The notes below the pieces were generated by a model. That model did no database searches. It saw only the letters and a list, made by a program, of their open reading frames with translations, and was not told the DNA's origin. This document shows positions 8,112 through 15,392 of a stretch of 25,480 nucleotides of DNA, one piece after another. How positions within the stretch are numbered: the stretch's first letter is position 1; each line of letters opens with the position of its first letter. The translations under genes and the position numbers were made by a program. The DNA is from an uncultured Eubacteriales bacterium (GTDB taxonomy: Bacteria; Bacillota; Clostridia; Peptostreptococcales; Anaerovoracaceae): positions 1-25,480 of the forward strand of contig CACXCQ010000118.1 of assembly GCA_902766185.1 (NCBI GenBank), read 5' to 3'.

Positions 8112-9926
8112 ATGTTTCTTCCGGTGACAGCCAAAGAAGTGCGGGAGCAGGGATGGGATCAGGTGGATTTCGTCCTGGTGACGGGGGATGCGTATGTAGA
8201 TCACCCGTCTTTTGGCACGGCGCTCATCGGACGGCTGCTCCAGTCCCGGGGATACCGGGTGGCAGTCCTGGCCCAGCCTGACTGGAAGAGCCCGGAGGAC
8301 TTTCGCCGGTTCGGAAGACCCCGGCTGGGGTTTCTCATCGGCAGCGGCTGCGTGGATTCCATGGTCAACAACTACTCCGTGTTCAAGCACCGCAGGAAGC
8401 GGGATGTGTATTCCCCCGGCGGCAAGGCGGGCAGGCGTCCTGACCGGGCGGTGATCGTCTACAGCAATCTGGCGCGGGGAGCTTACCGGGACGTTCCGGT
8501 GATCATCGGAGGCCTGGAGGCCAGTCTCCGCCGCCTGGGGCATTACGACTACTGGTCGGATCAGGTCCGCCGCTCCATTCTGATGGACGCAAAGGCAGAT
8601 CTTCTCATCTACGGCATGGGAGAGCGGGCTGTCCTGGAGATCGCGGAGGCGCTGGAAGCGGGGATCGAGGCGAAGGACATCGGATGGATCCGGGGAACCT
8701 GCGTGAAGGCAAAGGATCCGGAGATCTTCGAGGATGATGTGATCCTCCCTGCGTTCGCCCAGATCCGCTCATCAAAGCGAAAATACGCGGAGAGTTTTGC
8801 CCTGCAGTACCGCAGCAACGATGCGGTGAGGGGAAGACGTCTGCTGGAGGAATACGAAGAAGGTCACTATGTGATCCAGAACCCGCCGCAGCCTGTGCTG
8901 GAGCGGGAGGAGCTCGACGATCTGTACAGCCTGCCCTTTGCCCGGGACTATCACCCCGGCTACAAGGAAGCAGGAGGCGTTCCCGCCATCACAGAGGTGA
9001 AGTACAGCGTGACGGCGAATCGGGGATGCTTCGGCGGATGCGCCTTCTGCGCCATCACTTACCACCAGGGCAGGGAGGTGCGCAGCAGGAGCAACGAGTC
9101 TGTGCTGGAAGAGATCCGGCGCATGAGCGAAGATCCGCAGTTCAAAGGCTACGTCCACGATGTGGGCGGCCCCACAGCAAACTTCCGGCACCCTTCCTGC
9201 CGGAAACAGCTCAAGGAAGGGATGTGCAAAAACAGGGATTGCCTGACGCCCCGGCCGTGCAAAATGCTGGAGGCGGATCACGAAGAGTATCTGCAGCTTC
9301 TGGAAGAGGCCCGGAGCATCGATGGTGTGAAGAAGGTCTTCATCCGGTCCGGGATCCGCTACGATTATCTCCTGGCAGACCGGGAGCACGGGAAGGGCTT
9401 TCTGGAGGCACTGTGCAGGGAGCACGTGAGCGGAATACTGAAGGTCGCTCCGGAGCACGTATCGGATGAAGTGCTCTCCCGGATGCACAAGCCGGGAAAG
9501 GACGTGTTCGACCGCTTCTGCGCTGCGTATGAGCGGACGAACCGGAAGCTGGGAAAGAAGCAGTACATGATTCCCTATTTTATTTCCTCTCATCCGGGGA
9601 GCACCCTGGAGGATGCGGTGGAGCTGGCGCTCTACCTGAAGGAGACCGGATTCGTTCCGGATCAGGTGCAGGATTTCTATCCCACTCCAGGCACGCTGGC
9701 CACCTGCATGTACTACACGGAAATGGATCCGTTGACGGGAGAGCCGGTATATGTGGCGAAGACCCTGCGGGAGAAGCAGCTGCAGCGGGCGCTGCTCCAC
9801 TTCCACAAGAGAGAGAACCGCCAGCTGGTGGCGGAGGCCCTGAAGGAAGCCGGAAGAGAAGACGCGAAAGAGATCCTTCTGGGAAGAGGAGAAAAACGAA
9901 AGACCCATGGAAAAAAGAGAAGGTAA
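8112..9926 (+). CDS. YgiQ family radical SAM protein
   Basis: Large radical SAM protein of the YgiQ family; the reaction and substrate are not established. The start is put at ATG 8112, since the product then opens MFLPVTAKEVREQGWDQVDF, the usual family N-terminus, with GAGAGGAGCGGGAG upstream. An in-frame ATG at 8082 would add ten unlike residues. That gives 604 aa. The N-terminal part has the VTGDAYVDHPSFG motif. The radical SAM cluster motif is in RGCFGGCAFCAI, about residues 306-317. Later family motifs include FIRSGIRYDYL, APEHVSDEVLSRMHKPG and PYFISSHPGST. The C-terminus is Lys/Arg-rich. The next gene overlaps its end by 20 bp, so the two are translationally coupled and head a four-gene operon. 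Confidence 0.92.
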   Translation: MFLPVTAKEVREQGWDQVDFVLVTGDAYVDHPSFGTALIGRLLQSRGYRVAVLAQPDWKSPEDFRRFGRPRLGFLIGSGCVDSMVNNYSVFKHRRKRDVYSPGGKAGRRPDRAVIVYSNLARGAYRDVPVIIGGLEASLRRLGHYDYWSDQVRRSILMDAKADLLIYGMGERAVLEIAEALEAGIEAKDIGWIRGTCVKAKDPEIFEDDVILPAFAQIRSSKRKYAESFALQYRSNDAVRGRRLLEEYEEGHYVIQNPPQPVLEREELDDLYSLPFARDYHPGYKEAGGVPAITEVKYSVTANRGCFGGCAFCAITYHQGREVRSRSNESVLEEIRRMSEDPQFKGYVHDVGGPTANFRHPSCRKQLKEGMCKNRDCLTPRPCKMLEADHEEYLQLLEEARSIDGVKKVFIRSGIRYDYLLADREHGKGFLEALCREHVSGILKVAPEHVSDEVLSRMHKPGKDVFDRFCAAYERTNRKLGKKQYMIPYFISSHPGSTLEDAVELALYLKETGFVPDQVQDFYPTPGTLATCMYYTEMDPLTGEPVYVAKTLREKQLQRALLHFHKRENRQLVAEALKEAGREDAKEILLGRGEKRKTHGKKRR

Positions 9927-11295
9927 ACATAACCGGATAGAGGAACTGGCCGAGGCACTGCGGCGGGGACGGCAGCGGTTTGAGCAGATCATGGAGGAGG
10001 ACCTTCCTGACTTTGCGGTGGACGAGATCTACGCGGCCGGCTGCGCTGCGGACGGGGAGTCGTTCAACCGCATCGGCGCGGGAGACAATCTCGACTATAT
10101 GGTCTGGCTCCTGAAGAAAAAGGGCATGGCGGGAAAGATCCAGTTGATCTACGTGGATCCGCCGTTCTTTTCCAGTGCCAAATACCAGTCCTCCGTGCAG
10201 ATCGTCGGAAGGGACGGAAAGAAGTCCCCAGTGCTCAAGGTAGGAGCCTATCAGGACAACTGGGGCAACGATCTTGGGGCATATCTGGAGATGCTGGCGG
10301 TCAGGTTCTTTCTGATGCGCCAGCTGCTGACGGATACGGGAAGCCTCTGGGTGCACCTGGACTGGCACGGGTCCCATTACGTCAAGATGATGCTGGACGA
10401 GATCTTCGGTGAGGAGATGTTCATCAACGAGGTGGTCTGGACGTACAAATCCGGCGGAGCCAGCAAGCGGAGCTTCGCCAGAAAGCACGACACCCTGCTG
10501 TTCTACGCCAAAACGAAGAAGTATCTGTTCAAGATCCTGAAGGAGAAGTCCTACAACCGCGGGTTCAAACCGTATCACTTCAAGGGCGTGGAGGAGTTCA
10601 AGGACGATCTCGGCTGGTATATCATGGTGAACATGAAGGACGTGTGGAGCATCGACATGGTGGGCCGCACCTCCTCGGAACGACGGGGATACGCCACCCA
10701 GAAGCCGGAGAAACTGCTGGAGCGCATCGTGGAAGCCTGCACCGACCCCGGAGATCTGTGCGCGGATTTTTTCGCCGGGACAGGGACTCTGGGCGCGGTA
10801 TGCTCGCGCAAAGGCAGGCCATGGATCATGTGCGATGAAGGAGATGTGGCCATCGGCTCCCAGATCCCCCGGATGGCGGAGGCCATGGAAGCGGCGGACG
10901 AGGGAATGCCCCGGCGGCCGTTCCTGGTGGAGCGGCCCCTGGGACCGTATGAGCTTCGGCCGAGGACCTTCGTCCAGGCGAAGCACCTAAACGAAAGGCT
11001 GTCTCTGATCCACTGCCAGCCCGATCTGACACAGATCAGGGAACAGGACAGAGCCATCGTGGCGGATCACATCAACGAGGATCCCGCGGAAAACAGCCTT
11101 GACCTCATCAGCTTTTGGAGCGTCGATCCGGCCTGGTCGGGCAGGGAGCACGTCTGCCGGAAGATGCTGGCAGGACGGGAGGGAACGGACATCCCCCGGC
11201 AGATCGCAGAGAATACCGGACAAGCGGGGGAAGGGACCCTGCACATCGTTGGATACGACATATTCGGCAATCGATTCACGTGGACGAAGGAGTGA
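9907..11295 (+). CDS. Orphan site-specific DNA methyltransferase (beta class, N6-adenine/N4-cytosine type)
   Basis: Predicted SAM-dependent DNA methyltransferase of the N6_N4 family. The protein has 462 aa. The catalytic motif IV DPPF (84-87) comes before the SAM-binding motif I DFFAGTGTLG (287-296), the order of beta-class enzymes. TQKPEKLLERI (264-274), the helix before motif I, and LWVHLDWHGSHYVK (147-160) are also typical. DPPF favours N6-adenine, but target base and sequence cannot be read from here. The C-terminal about 140 residues (after 320) are not a standard part of the catalytic core and may recognise the target. No restriction enzyme or specificity subunit is nearby. It overlaps ygiQ by 20 bp and ends 4 bp before the HutD-like gene, so it is embedded in an operon rather than on a mobile island. 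Confidence 0.9.
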   Translation: MEKREGKHNRIEELAEALRRGRQRFEQIMEEDLPDFAVDEIYAAGCAADGESFNRIGAGDNLDYMVWLLKKKGMAGKIQLIYVDPPFFSSAKYQSSVQIVGRDGKKSPVLKVGAYQDNWGNDLGAYLEMLAVRFFLMRQLLTDTGSLWVHLDWHGSHYVKMMLDEIFGEEMFINEVVWTYKSGGASKRSFARKHDTLLFYAKTKKYLFKILKEKSYNRGFKPYHFKGVEEFKDDLGWYIMVNMKDVWSIDMVGRTSSERRGYATQKPEKLLERIVEACTDPGDLCADFFAGTGTLGAVCSRKGRPWIMCDEGDVAIGSQIPRMAEAMEAADEGMPRRPFLVERPLGPYELRPRTFVQAKHLNERLSLIHCQPDLTQIREQDRAIVADHINEDPAENSLDLISFWSVDPAWSGREHVCRKMLAGREGTDIPRQIAENTGQAGEGTLHIVGYDIFGNRFTWTKE

Positions 11296-11299
11296 TCAA

Positions 11300-12472
11300 A
11301 TGCAGCTTAGAGTCATCAAAAAAGAGCAACAGCTCGAAAGCAGCTGGTCCGGGGGGAAGACCTGGGAACTGGCCATCTTTCCGGAGGGCGCGAAGTATCT
11401 GGACAGAGACTTCATCTGGCGTCTGAGCACGGCGAATTCCGAAAGGGAGGAATCCTCCTTTACGAAACTGCCGGACTACGACCGGATCCTGATGGTGCTG
11501 GAGGGGGATGTGGTCCTCGCCCACGGGGAAGAGCGCACCGCCCACCTGCAGACTTTGGAGCAGGACACCTTCGACGGAGCAGTGAAGACCAAATGCTACG
11601 GAAGGCTGATCCGGGATTACAACCTGATCTATGCCAAGGGGTGTCAGGCCAGGATGGACGTGAAGAAGCTGCGCCAGACCGCCTCGCCCATCGAGATGAG
11701 CGCTGACGCCGCGGAGGTCACGTCTTCCTATGGCATCTTCTGTCTGGAGGGCTACTGTGTGGTGTCCTGCGGGGACAGCAGCGAAATGATCCGGCCCCAG
11801 GAACAGGCCGTCATCGATTTTCCCCATGGGGTCACCGGAGACATTCTGGTCATGGGTGAAGGAAAGGTCATTCTGACGGAAGTGATCATGGGAAAAGCGG
11901 AAGATGCAGAGGATGCCGCCGATCCGGCGAAAGCCGGGGCGGATGATCCGGCAGGAGCAGGAGACGGACCGGAAACCACCGGCGGGGACAGCACAGCCTT
12001 TGAGGATTATCTCACCGGCCTGAAGCTCTACTTCAGCCGCAATCGCTGGGCCATGATGATGCGCCGGGAGGGAAAAGCCAGAACCTATTACGACAGGGCA
12101 ATGTCCCAGGCTTTGCGGAAGGTGGAGCGGTGGTACATCCCGGAGGCGATCTGGCTCATCGGCGTGCTCGCCTGCTTCGTTCCGGTCTACTTCGGTGTAG
12201 AACCCACCTCGTGCATCCTGCCGGCAGTGATCTTCACCATCGTTCATCTGCTCGTCATCGTGCCGGTGGTCTACATGATCATGCTCCCCAGACCCTTCGG
12301 CGCCCACATGAAGTCCGTGGGGGAGATGAACGCGGCGGAACGGGCCTTTCATCAGGAGGAGATCAAGGAAGATCCCCATCTGGAGAGGCTGATGAGAAAA
12401 TACAAGTCCGACGACGAGAACTATTTTGCTGATGAGTCTTCGCCGCTCTACAAGCTGGTGAAGAAAAAATAA
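11300..12472 (+). CDS. HutD/Ves-like cupin protein with C-terminal membrane segment
   Basis: The protein has 390 aa from ATG 11300, chosen because AAGGAG (11287-11292) lies 7 nt upstream; upstream in-frame starts lie inside the methyltransferase gene. Residues about 1-195 read as a HutD/Ves-family double cupin: WSGGKTWELAIFPEG (16-30), RDFIWRLSTANSE (36-48), LPDYDRILMVLEGD (57-70). HutD proteins are small-ligand-binding proteins linked to histidine utilisation in Pseudomonas; the role here is unknown. An acidic Ala/Asp/Gly-rich linker (about 199-232) follows. Then come a basic helix (240-278) and two hydrophobic segments (about 282-301 and 305-329), followed by a charged cytoplasmic-looking tail ending KLVKKK. 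Normal HutD proteins stop near 190 aa, so the second half is extra. It sits between a DNA and an RNA methyltransferase gene. Confidence 0.75.
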   Translation: MQLRVIKKEQQLESSWSGGKTWELAIFPEGAKYLDRDFIWRLSTANSEREESSFTKLPDYDRILMVLEGDVVLAHGEERTAHLQTLEQDTFDGAVKTKCYGRLIRDYNLIYAKGCQARMDVKKLRQTASPIEMSADAAEVTSSYGIFCLEGYCVVSCGDSSEMIRPQEQAVIDFPHGVTGDILVMGEGKVILTEVIMGKAEDAEDAADPAKAGADDPAGAGDGPETTGGDSTAFEDYLTGLKLYFSRNRWAMMMRREGKARTYYDRAMSQALRKVERWYIPEAIWLIGVLACFVPVYFGVEPTSCILPAVIFTIVHLLVIVPVVYMIMLPRPFGAHMKSVGEMNAAERAFHQEEIKEDPHLERLMRKYKSDDENYFADESSPLYKLVKKK

Positions 12473-12497
12473 CGCGGATGCTGAGGAGTGATTTATC

Positions 12498-13706
12498 GTG
12501 AAGCTGGAACTGATCGCCACAGCGGCTTTCGGACTGGAGGCTGTTGTCCGGCGGGAGATCGAGGAACTGGGATACGAAATTGTACGGACCGAGGACGGCA
12601 AGGTCACGTATTCCGCGGATGAGACCGGCATCGTCCGGTCGAATCTGTGGCTGCGCTGCGCCGACCGGGTGCTGCTGAAGGTGGCGGAGTTTGAGGCGCC
12701 GGATTTTGAGACCCTGTTCCAGCGCACCATGGGGATCCCCTGGGAGGAATGGATCCCGGCGGACGGGCAGTTTATCGTGACCTGCACCACCGTGAAGTCG
12801 AAGCTGCACAACGAACCGGCCTGTCAGCGTACGGTGAAAAAGGGCATCGTCAACCGGCTGCAGGAGTTCTACGTGACGGAGGAGCTTCCGGAGACCGGGG
12901 CAGCCTATACGGTGAAGCTGACCCTGCTGAAGGACCGGGCCACCCTGACCATCGACACGTCGGGCTCCGGCCTGCACAAGAGGGGATACCGGGTTGAGGA
13001 CGTGGCCGCGCCCATGAAGGAGACGCTGGCGGCGGCGCTGGTGAAGCTCAGCTTCTGGCGGGAGGACAGGATCCTGGTGGACCCCTGCTGCGGAAGCGGG
13101 ACCATCCCCATCGAAGCGGCCATGATCGGAATGAACATCGCGCCGGGACTGAACCGCAGGTTCGCTTCGGAAGAGTGGGAGCAGGTCCCGGAGGAGATCT
13201 GGCGAAGGGAGCGGACCCGTGCTTTCGGGGAGATCCGAACGGACGCGCCCCTTAAGATCTACGGCTACGACATCGATGCAAAGGCAGTGGGGGCCGCCCG
13301 GCAGAACGCTGTGGAGGCCGGCGTGGATCAGGCGGTCTGTTTCCGCCGGATGGATGTGCGAAGACTGCTCGCGGCGGAAGGCGGCAGGGACGCCTCGGCG
13401 AAGGATCTCGGAAAGAAAGACCCCTGGAAGAAAGAGCAGGGGGTCGTCATGGTCACGAATCTTCCCTACGGGATCCGCATCGGCACCACGGAACAGCTGC
13501 GGCAGATGTACGAGACCTTCCGGCAGGCTCTGGCGGAGAAACCCACCTGGAATCTTTTCGCCATCACTGCGGATGAAGAATTCCAGGAAGCCATGGGGCG
13601 GCCGGCGAACCGCCGGAGGAAACTCTACAACGGGGATATCAAGACGACCTATTATCAATACCACGGGGAAAAACCGCCCCGAAAGCAGGGAAGTGGCGAT
13701 GAATAA
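12498..13706 (+). CDS. THUMP-domain class I RNA methyltransferase (RlmL/YpsC-like)
   Basis: Predicted 23S rRNA guanine-N2 methyltransferase related to the N-terminal half of RlmL and to Bacillus YpsC. The protein has 402 aa. It opens ELIATAAFGLEAVVRREIEELG (recognition start), then a THUMP RNA-binding domain (about 45-155). The Rossmann methyltransferase domain has the SAM motif DPCCGSGTIPIEAA (195-208) and an acidic YGYDID strand (255-260). The catalytic-loop motif reads NLPY (321-324), where most relatives have NPPY. Start is GTG 12498, with GAGGAGTGA 9 nt upstream. It lies 25 bp after the HutD-like gene and is the last gene of this operon. A loop of about 20 residues rich in Lys/Asp (297-314) precedes the catalytic strand. 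Confidence 0.9.
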   Translation: MKLELIATAAFGLEAVVRREIEELGYEIVRTEDGKVTYSADETGIVRSNLWLRCADRVLLKVAEFEAPDFETLFQRTMGIPWEEWIPADGQFIVTCTTVKSKLHNEPACQRTVKKGIVNRLQEFYVTEELPETGAAYTVKLTLLKDRATLTIDTSGSGLHKRGYRVEDVAAPMKETLAAALVKLSFWREDRILVDPCCGSGTIPIEAAMIGMNIAPGLNRRFASEEWEQVPEEIWRRERTRAFGEIRTDAPLKIYGYDIDAKAVGAARQNAVEAGVDQAVCFRRMDVRRLLAAEGGRDASAKDLGKKDPWKKEQGVVMVTNLPYGIRIGTTEQLRQMYETFRQALAEKPTWNLFAITADEEFQEAMGRPANRRRKLYNGDIKTTYYQYHGEKPPRKQGSGDE

Positions 13707-13732
13707 ATATTTTGAAAAATCATATTTTATCG

Positions 13733-13761
13733 TTCACCGAATACCCATTTAATGGTATAAT
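13733..13761 (+). promoter_or_regulatory. Strong extended -10 promoter for surface-protein genes
   Basis: TTCACC (13733-13738), a 17-bp spacer and TATAAT (13756-13761), preceded by TGG to give the extended -10 TGGTATAAT. It lies in a markedly AT-rich 114-bp gap, 60 bp before the start of the wall-binding protein gene. Confidence 0.75.
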
Positions 13762-13820
13762 ACTCTATCAATTAGTTTACAAAGCGCAAGATATTGAGAT
13801 TAGAACAAAGGAGGAGCCAT

Positions 13821-15359
13821 ATGAAAAAAATCATTTCGTTTGTGATTTCATTATGCATGGTCTTTGCGATGGTGCCTGCCGTATCCTTCGCGGCAAGCGT
13901 CGATGCCCAGGACCAGGCGGCAGCTCAGGAACCTGCGGAGCAGGTGCTTGTCCAGCAGAATGAAGCAGGCGATCAGGATGCCGTGGAGCAGCCAGTGGCT
14001 GACCAGCAGGCTTTCCCTCCGGAAGAGGAGGAGCCGGCTGAGGACATCCCGTACTTTGAGTTCCAGACGGAGCAGTGGGTACAGGACGAAACAGGCTGGA
14101 AGTATTTCACGAATCTTGAGGAGCAGGTCTTCGCCAAGGGCAAGGTCATGATCGGGGGAGCCACCTACTATTTCGATCTGGATACCGGATACATGAAGGT
14201 CAAGTGGGTGACTGACATTGACGGATCGAAGTACTACTGCAATCCGGAAGGAACCGCCCCGGACGTTGCGGGAAGCAGCTACGGCGCCATGGTTTCCGGA
14301 TGGAAGGTCCTCAGCAACAAGAAATACTATTTCAATCCCACAAGCTTCAAGATGAAGACGGGATGGCTGACCCAGGGAAGCGACCGGTACTATTTCGGTG
14401 AAAACGGTGTCATGAAGACAGGCATGAAGAAGCTGGACACCGGGAAATACTACTTCGAGCCGAAGAGCGGCAAGATGCACACGGGCTGGCTGAAATACAA
14501 GAACTGCAAGTACTATTTCAGTCCGAGCAGCGGCAAGGCCTGCACAGGATGGCTGAAGCTGGACGGCTATCGTTACCACTTCACCAGCACCGGTGTGATG
14601 CAGACCGGCTGGAAGACCATTGACGGAAACAAGTATTACTTCACCAAATCCGGCAAGGCCAAGACCGGACTGTGCAAGATCAACGGCTACAGATACTACT
14701 TCTCGGATGCCGGCGTCATGAAGACCGGCGCCATCCGGATCAACGGAAGCCTGTACTATTTCTTCACCAGCGGGAAGAACAAGGGCAGAGCCGTCAATTC
14801 CAAGGGCTGGTTCTATGGCTCGGACAGAGGCCATCGCTACAGCCTGGGCAACGGCAAGATCGCGACCGGAACCAAGAAGATCGGCGGTTACTGGTATGAG
14901 TTCAGCAAGAGCACTGGCATCTGCACCAGAAACCTGGGAGACAAGTACGACCGCCAGGCCAACAAGTGGTCCAGCAGCACCAAATATCTTATCTACGTCA
15001 TCAAGAGCAATCATCAGACACGAGTCTACAGCGGAAGCAAGGGCAAGTGGAAGAGGATCTACACCTTCTCCTGCGCTCTGGGCAAGTCCTCAACGCCTAC
15101 GCAGAGCGGAACCTTCACCGTCGACAGCAAGACGCCGAGACATGAATACAACGAAGGCGGAAGTAAAGTACACTGGAACAACGGCGTGAACTTCGGCAAC
15201 GACTGCGGATTCAACGGTTACGTCTGGAATCAGGACGGTTCCATCCACGACAGCCGTCTGGGCAGCAACGTGTCCGGCGGAAGAGTCCGCGTGGCGGAGA
15301 ACAACTCCGTGTGGCTGTACAACAATATCACTATCGGGACCAAGGTCGTCGTTAAATAA
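13821..15359 (+). CDS. Secreted cell-wall-binding protein with a degenerate L,D-transpeptidase (YkuD) domain
   Basis: The protein has 512 aa from ATG 13821, chosen for AAAGGAGGAG just upstream; a TTG at 13794 is an artefact. Residues 1-24 are a signal peptide (Lys-rich start, hydrophobic core, AVSFA cleavage region). A Gln/Glu/Ala-rich spacer follows (25-80). Then come aromatic repeats like choline- or glucan-binding modules, most regular at 160-322 (eight copies of 20-21 aa, GW...YYF...G.M.TG). Residues about 385-512 resemble a YkuD L,D-transpeptidase: YLIYVIKSNHQTRVY, then GKSSTPTQSGTFTV (421-434), then IH (475-476). The active-site motif normally reads SxGC(I/V)R. Here it is SGGRVR (485-490), so the catalytic Cys is Arg488. 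It may therefore bind peptidoglycan without cross-linking it. A second secreted protein follows 33 bp later. Confidence 0.85.
   Translation: MKKIISFVISLCMVFAMVPAVSFAASVDAQDQAAAQEPAEQVLVQQNEAGDQDAVEQPVADQQAFPPEEEEPAEDIPYFEFQTEQWVQDETGWKYFTNLEEQVFAKGKVMIGGATYYFDLDTGYMKVKWVTDIDGSKYYCNPEGTAPDVAGSSYGAMVSGWKVLSNKKYYFNPTSFKMKTGWLTQGSDRYYFGENGVMKTGMKKLDTGKYYFEPKSGKMHTGWLKYKNCKYYFSPSSGKACTGWLKLDGYRYHFTSTGVMQTGWKTIDGNKYYFTKSGKAKTGLCKINGYRYYFSDAGVMKTGAIRINGSLYYFFTSGKNKGRAVNSKGWFYGSDRGHRYSLGNGKIATGTKKIGGYWYEFSKSTGICTRNLGDKYDRQANKWSSSTKYLIYVIKSNHQTRVYSGSKGKWKRIYTFSCALGKSSTPTQSGTFTVDSKTPRHEYNEGGSKVHWNNGVNFGNDCGFNGYVWNQDGSIHDSRLGSNVSGGRVRVAENNSVWLYNNITIGTKVVVK
14298..14786 (+). repeat. Eight tandem wall-binding repeats (coding)
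   Basis: In-frame imperfect repeats of 20-21 codons, each of the form G-W/x-L/K-x-I/L-x-G-x-x-Y-Y-F-x-x-x-G-x-M/A-x-T. Copies begin at residues 160, 181, 201, 222, 243, 263, 283 and 303 of the protein starting at 13821. Weaker copies flank this block on both sides (about 90-160 and 323-365). The DNA has diverged enough that the copies are not identical. Confidence 0.85.
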
Positions 15360-15392
15360 CTGACCTTGCAGAGATCAAAAGGAGGAACAATC

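Noticed and set aside
9580..10986. Long minus-strand open frame (468 codons) opposite ygiQ and the DNA methyltransferase
   Set aside because: It is a by-product of GC-rich codons in the + strand genes, which have strong motifs and ribosome sites. The minus frame has no recognisable domain.
9907..11295. Complete restriction-modification system
   Set aside because: No endonuclease, specificity or helicase subunit gene is found on either side; neighbours are YgiQ and HutD-like genes.
11276..12811. Minus-strand open frame of 511 codons across the HutD-like gene
   Set aside because: It runs across a gene boundary of two supported + strand genes, has no family motif, and its composition (His/Arg/Leu-rich) is typical of antisense shadows.
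14298..14786. Tandem repeats as a CRISPR-like or variable-number array
   Set aside because: They keep one reading frame, diverge at the DNA level and encode the aromatic wall-binding pattern, so they are protein repeats.
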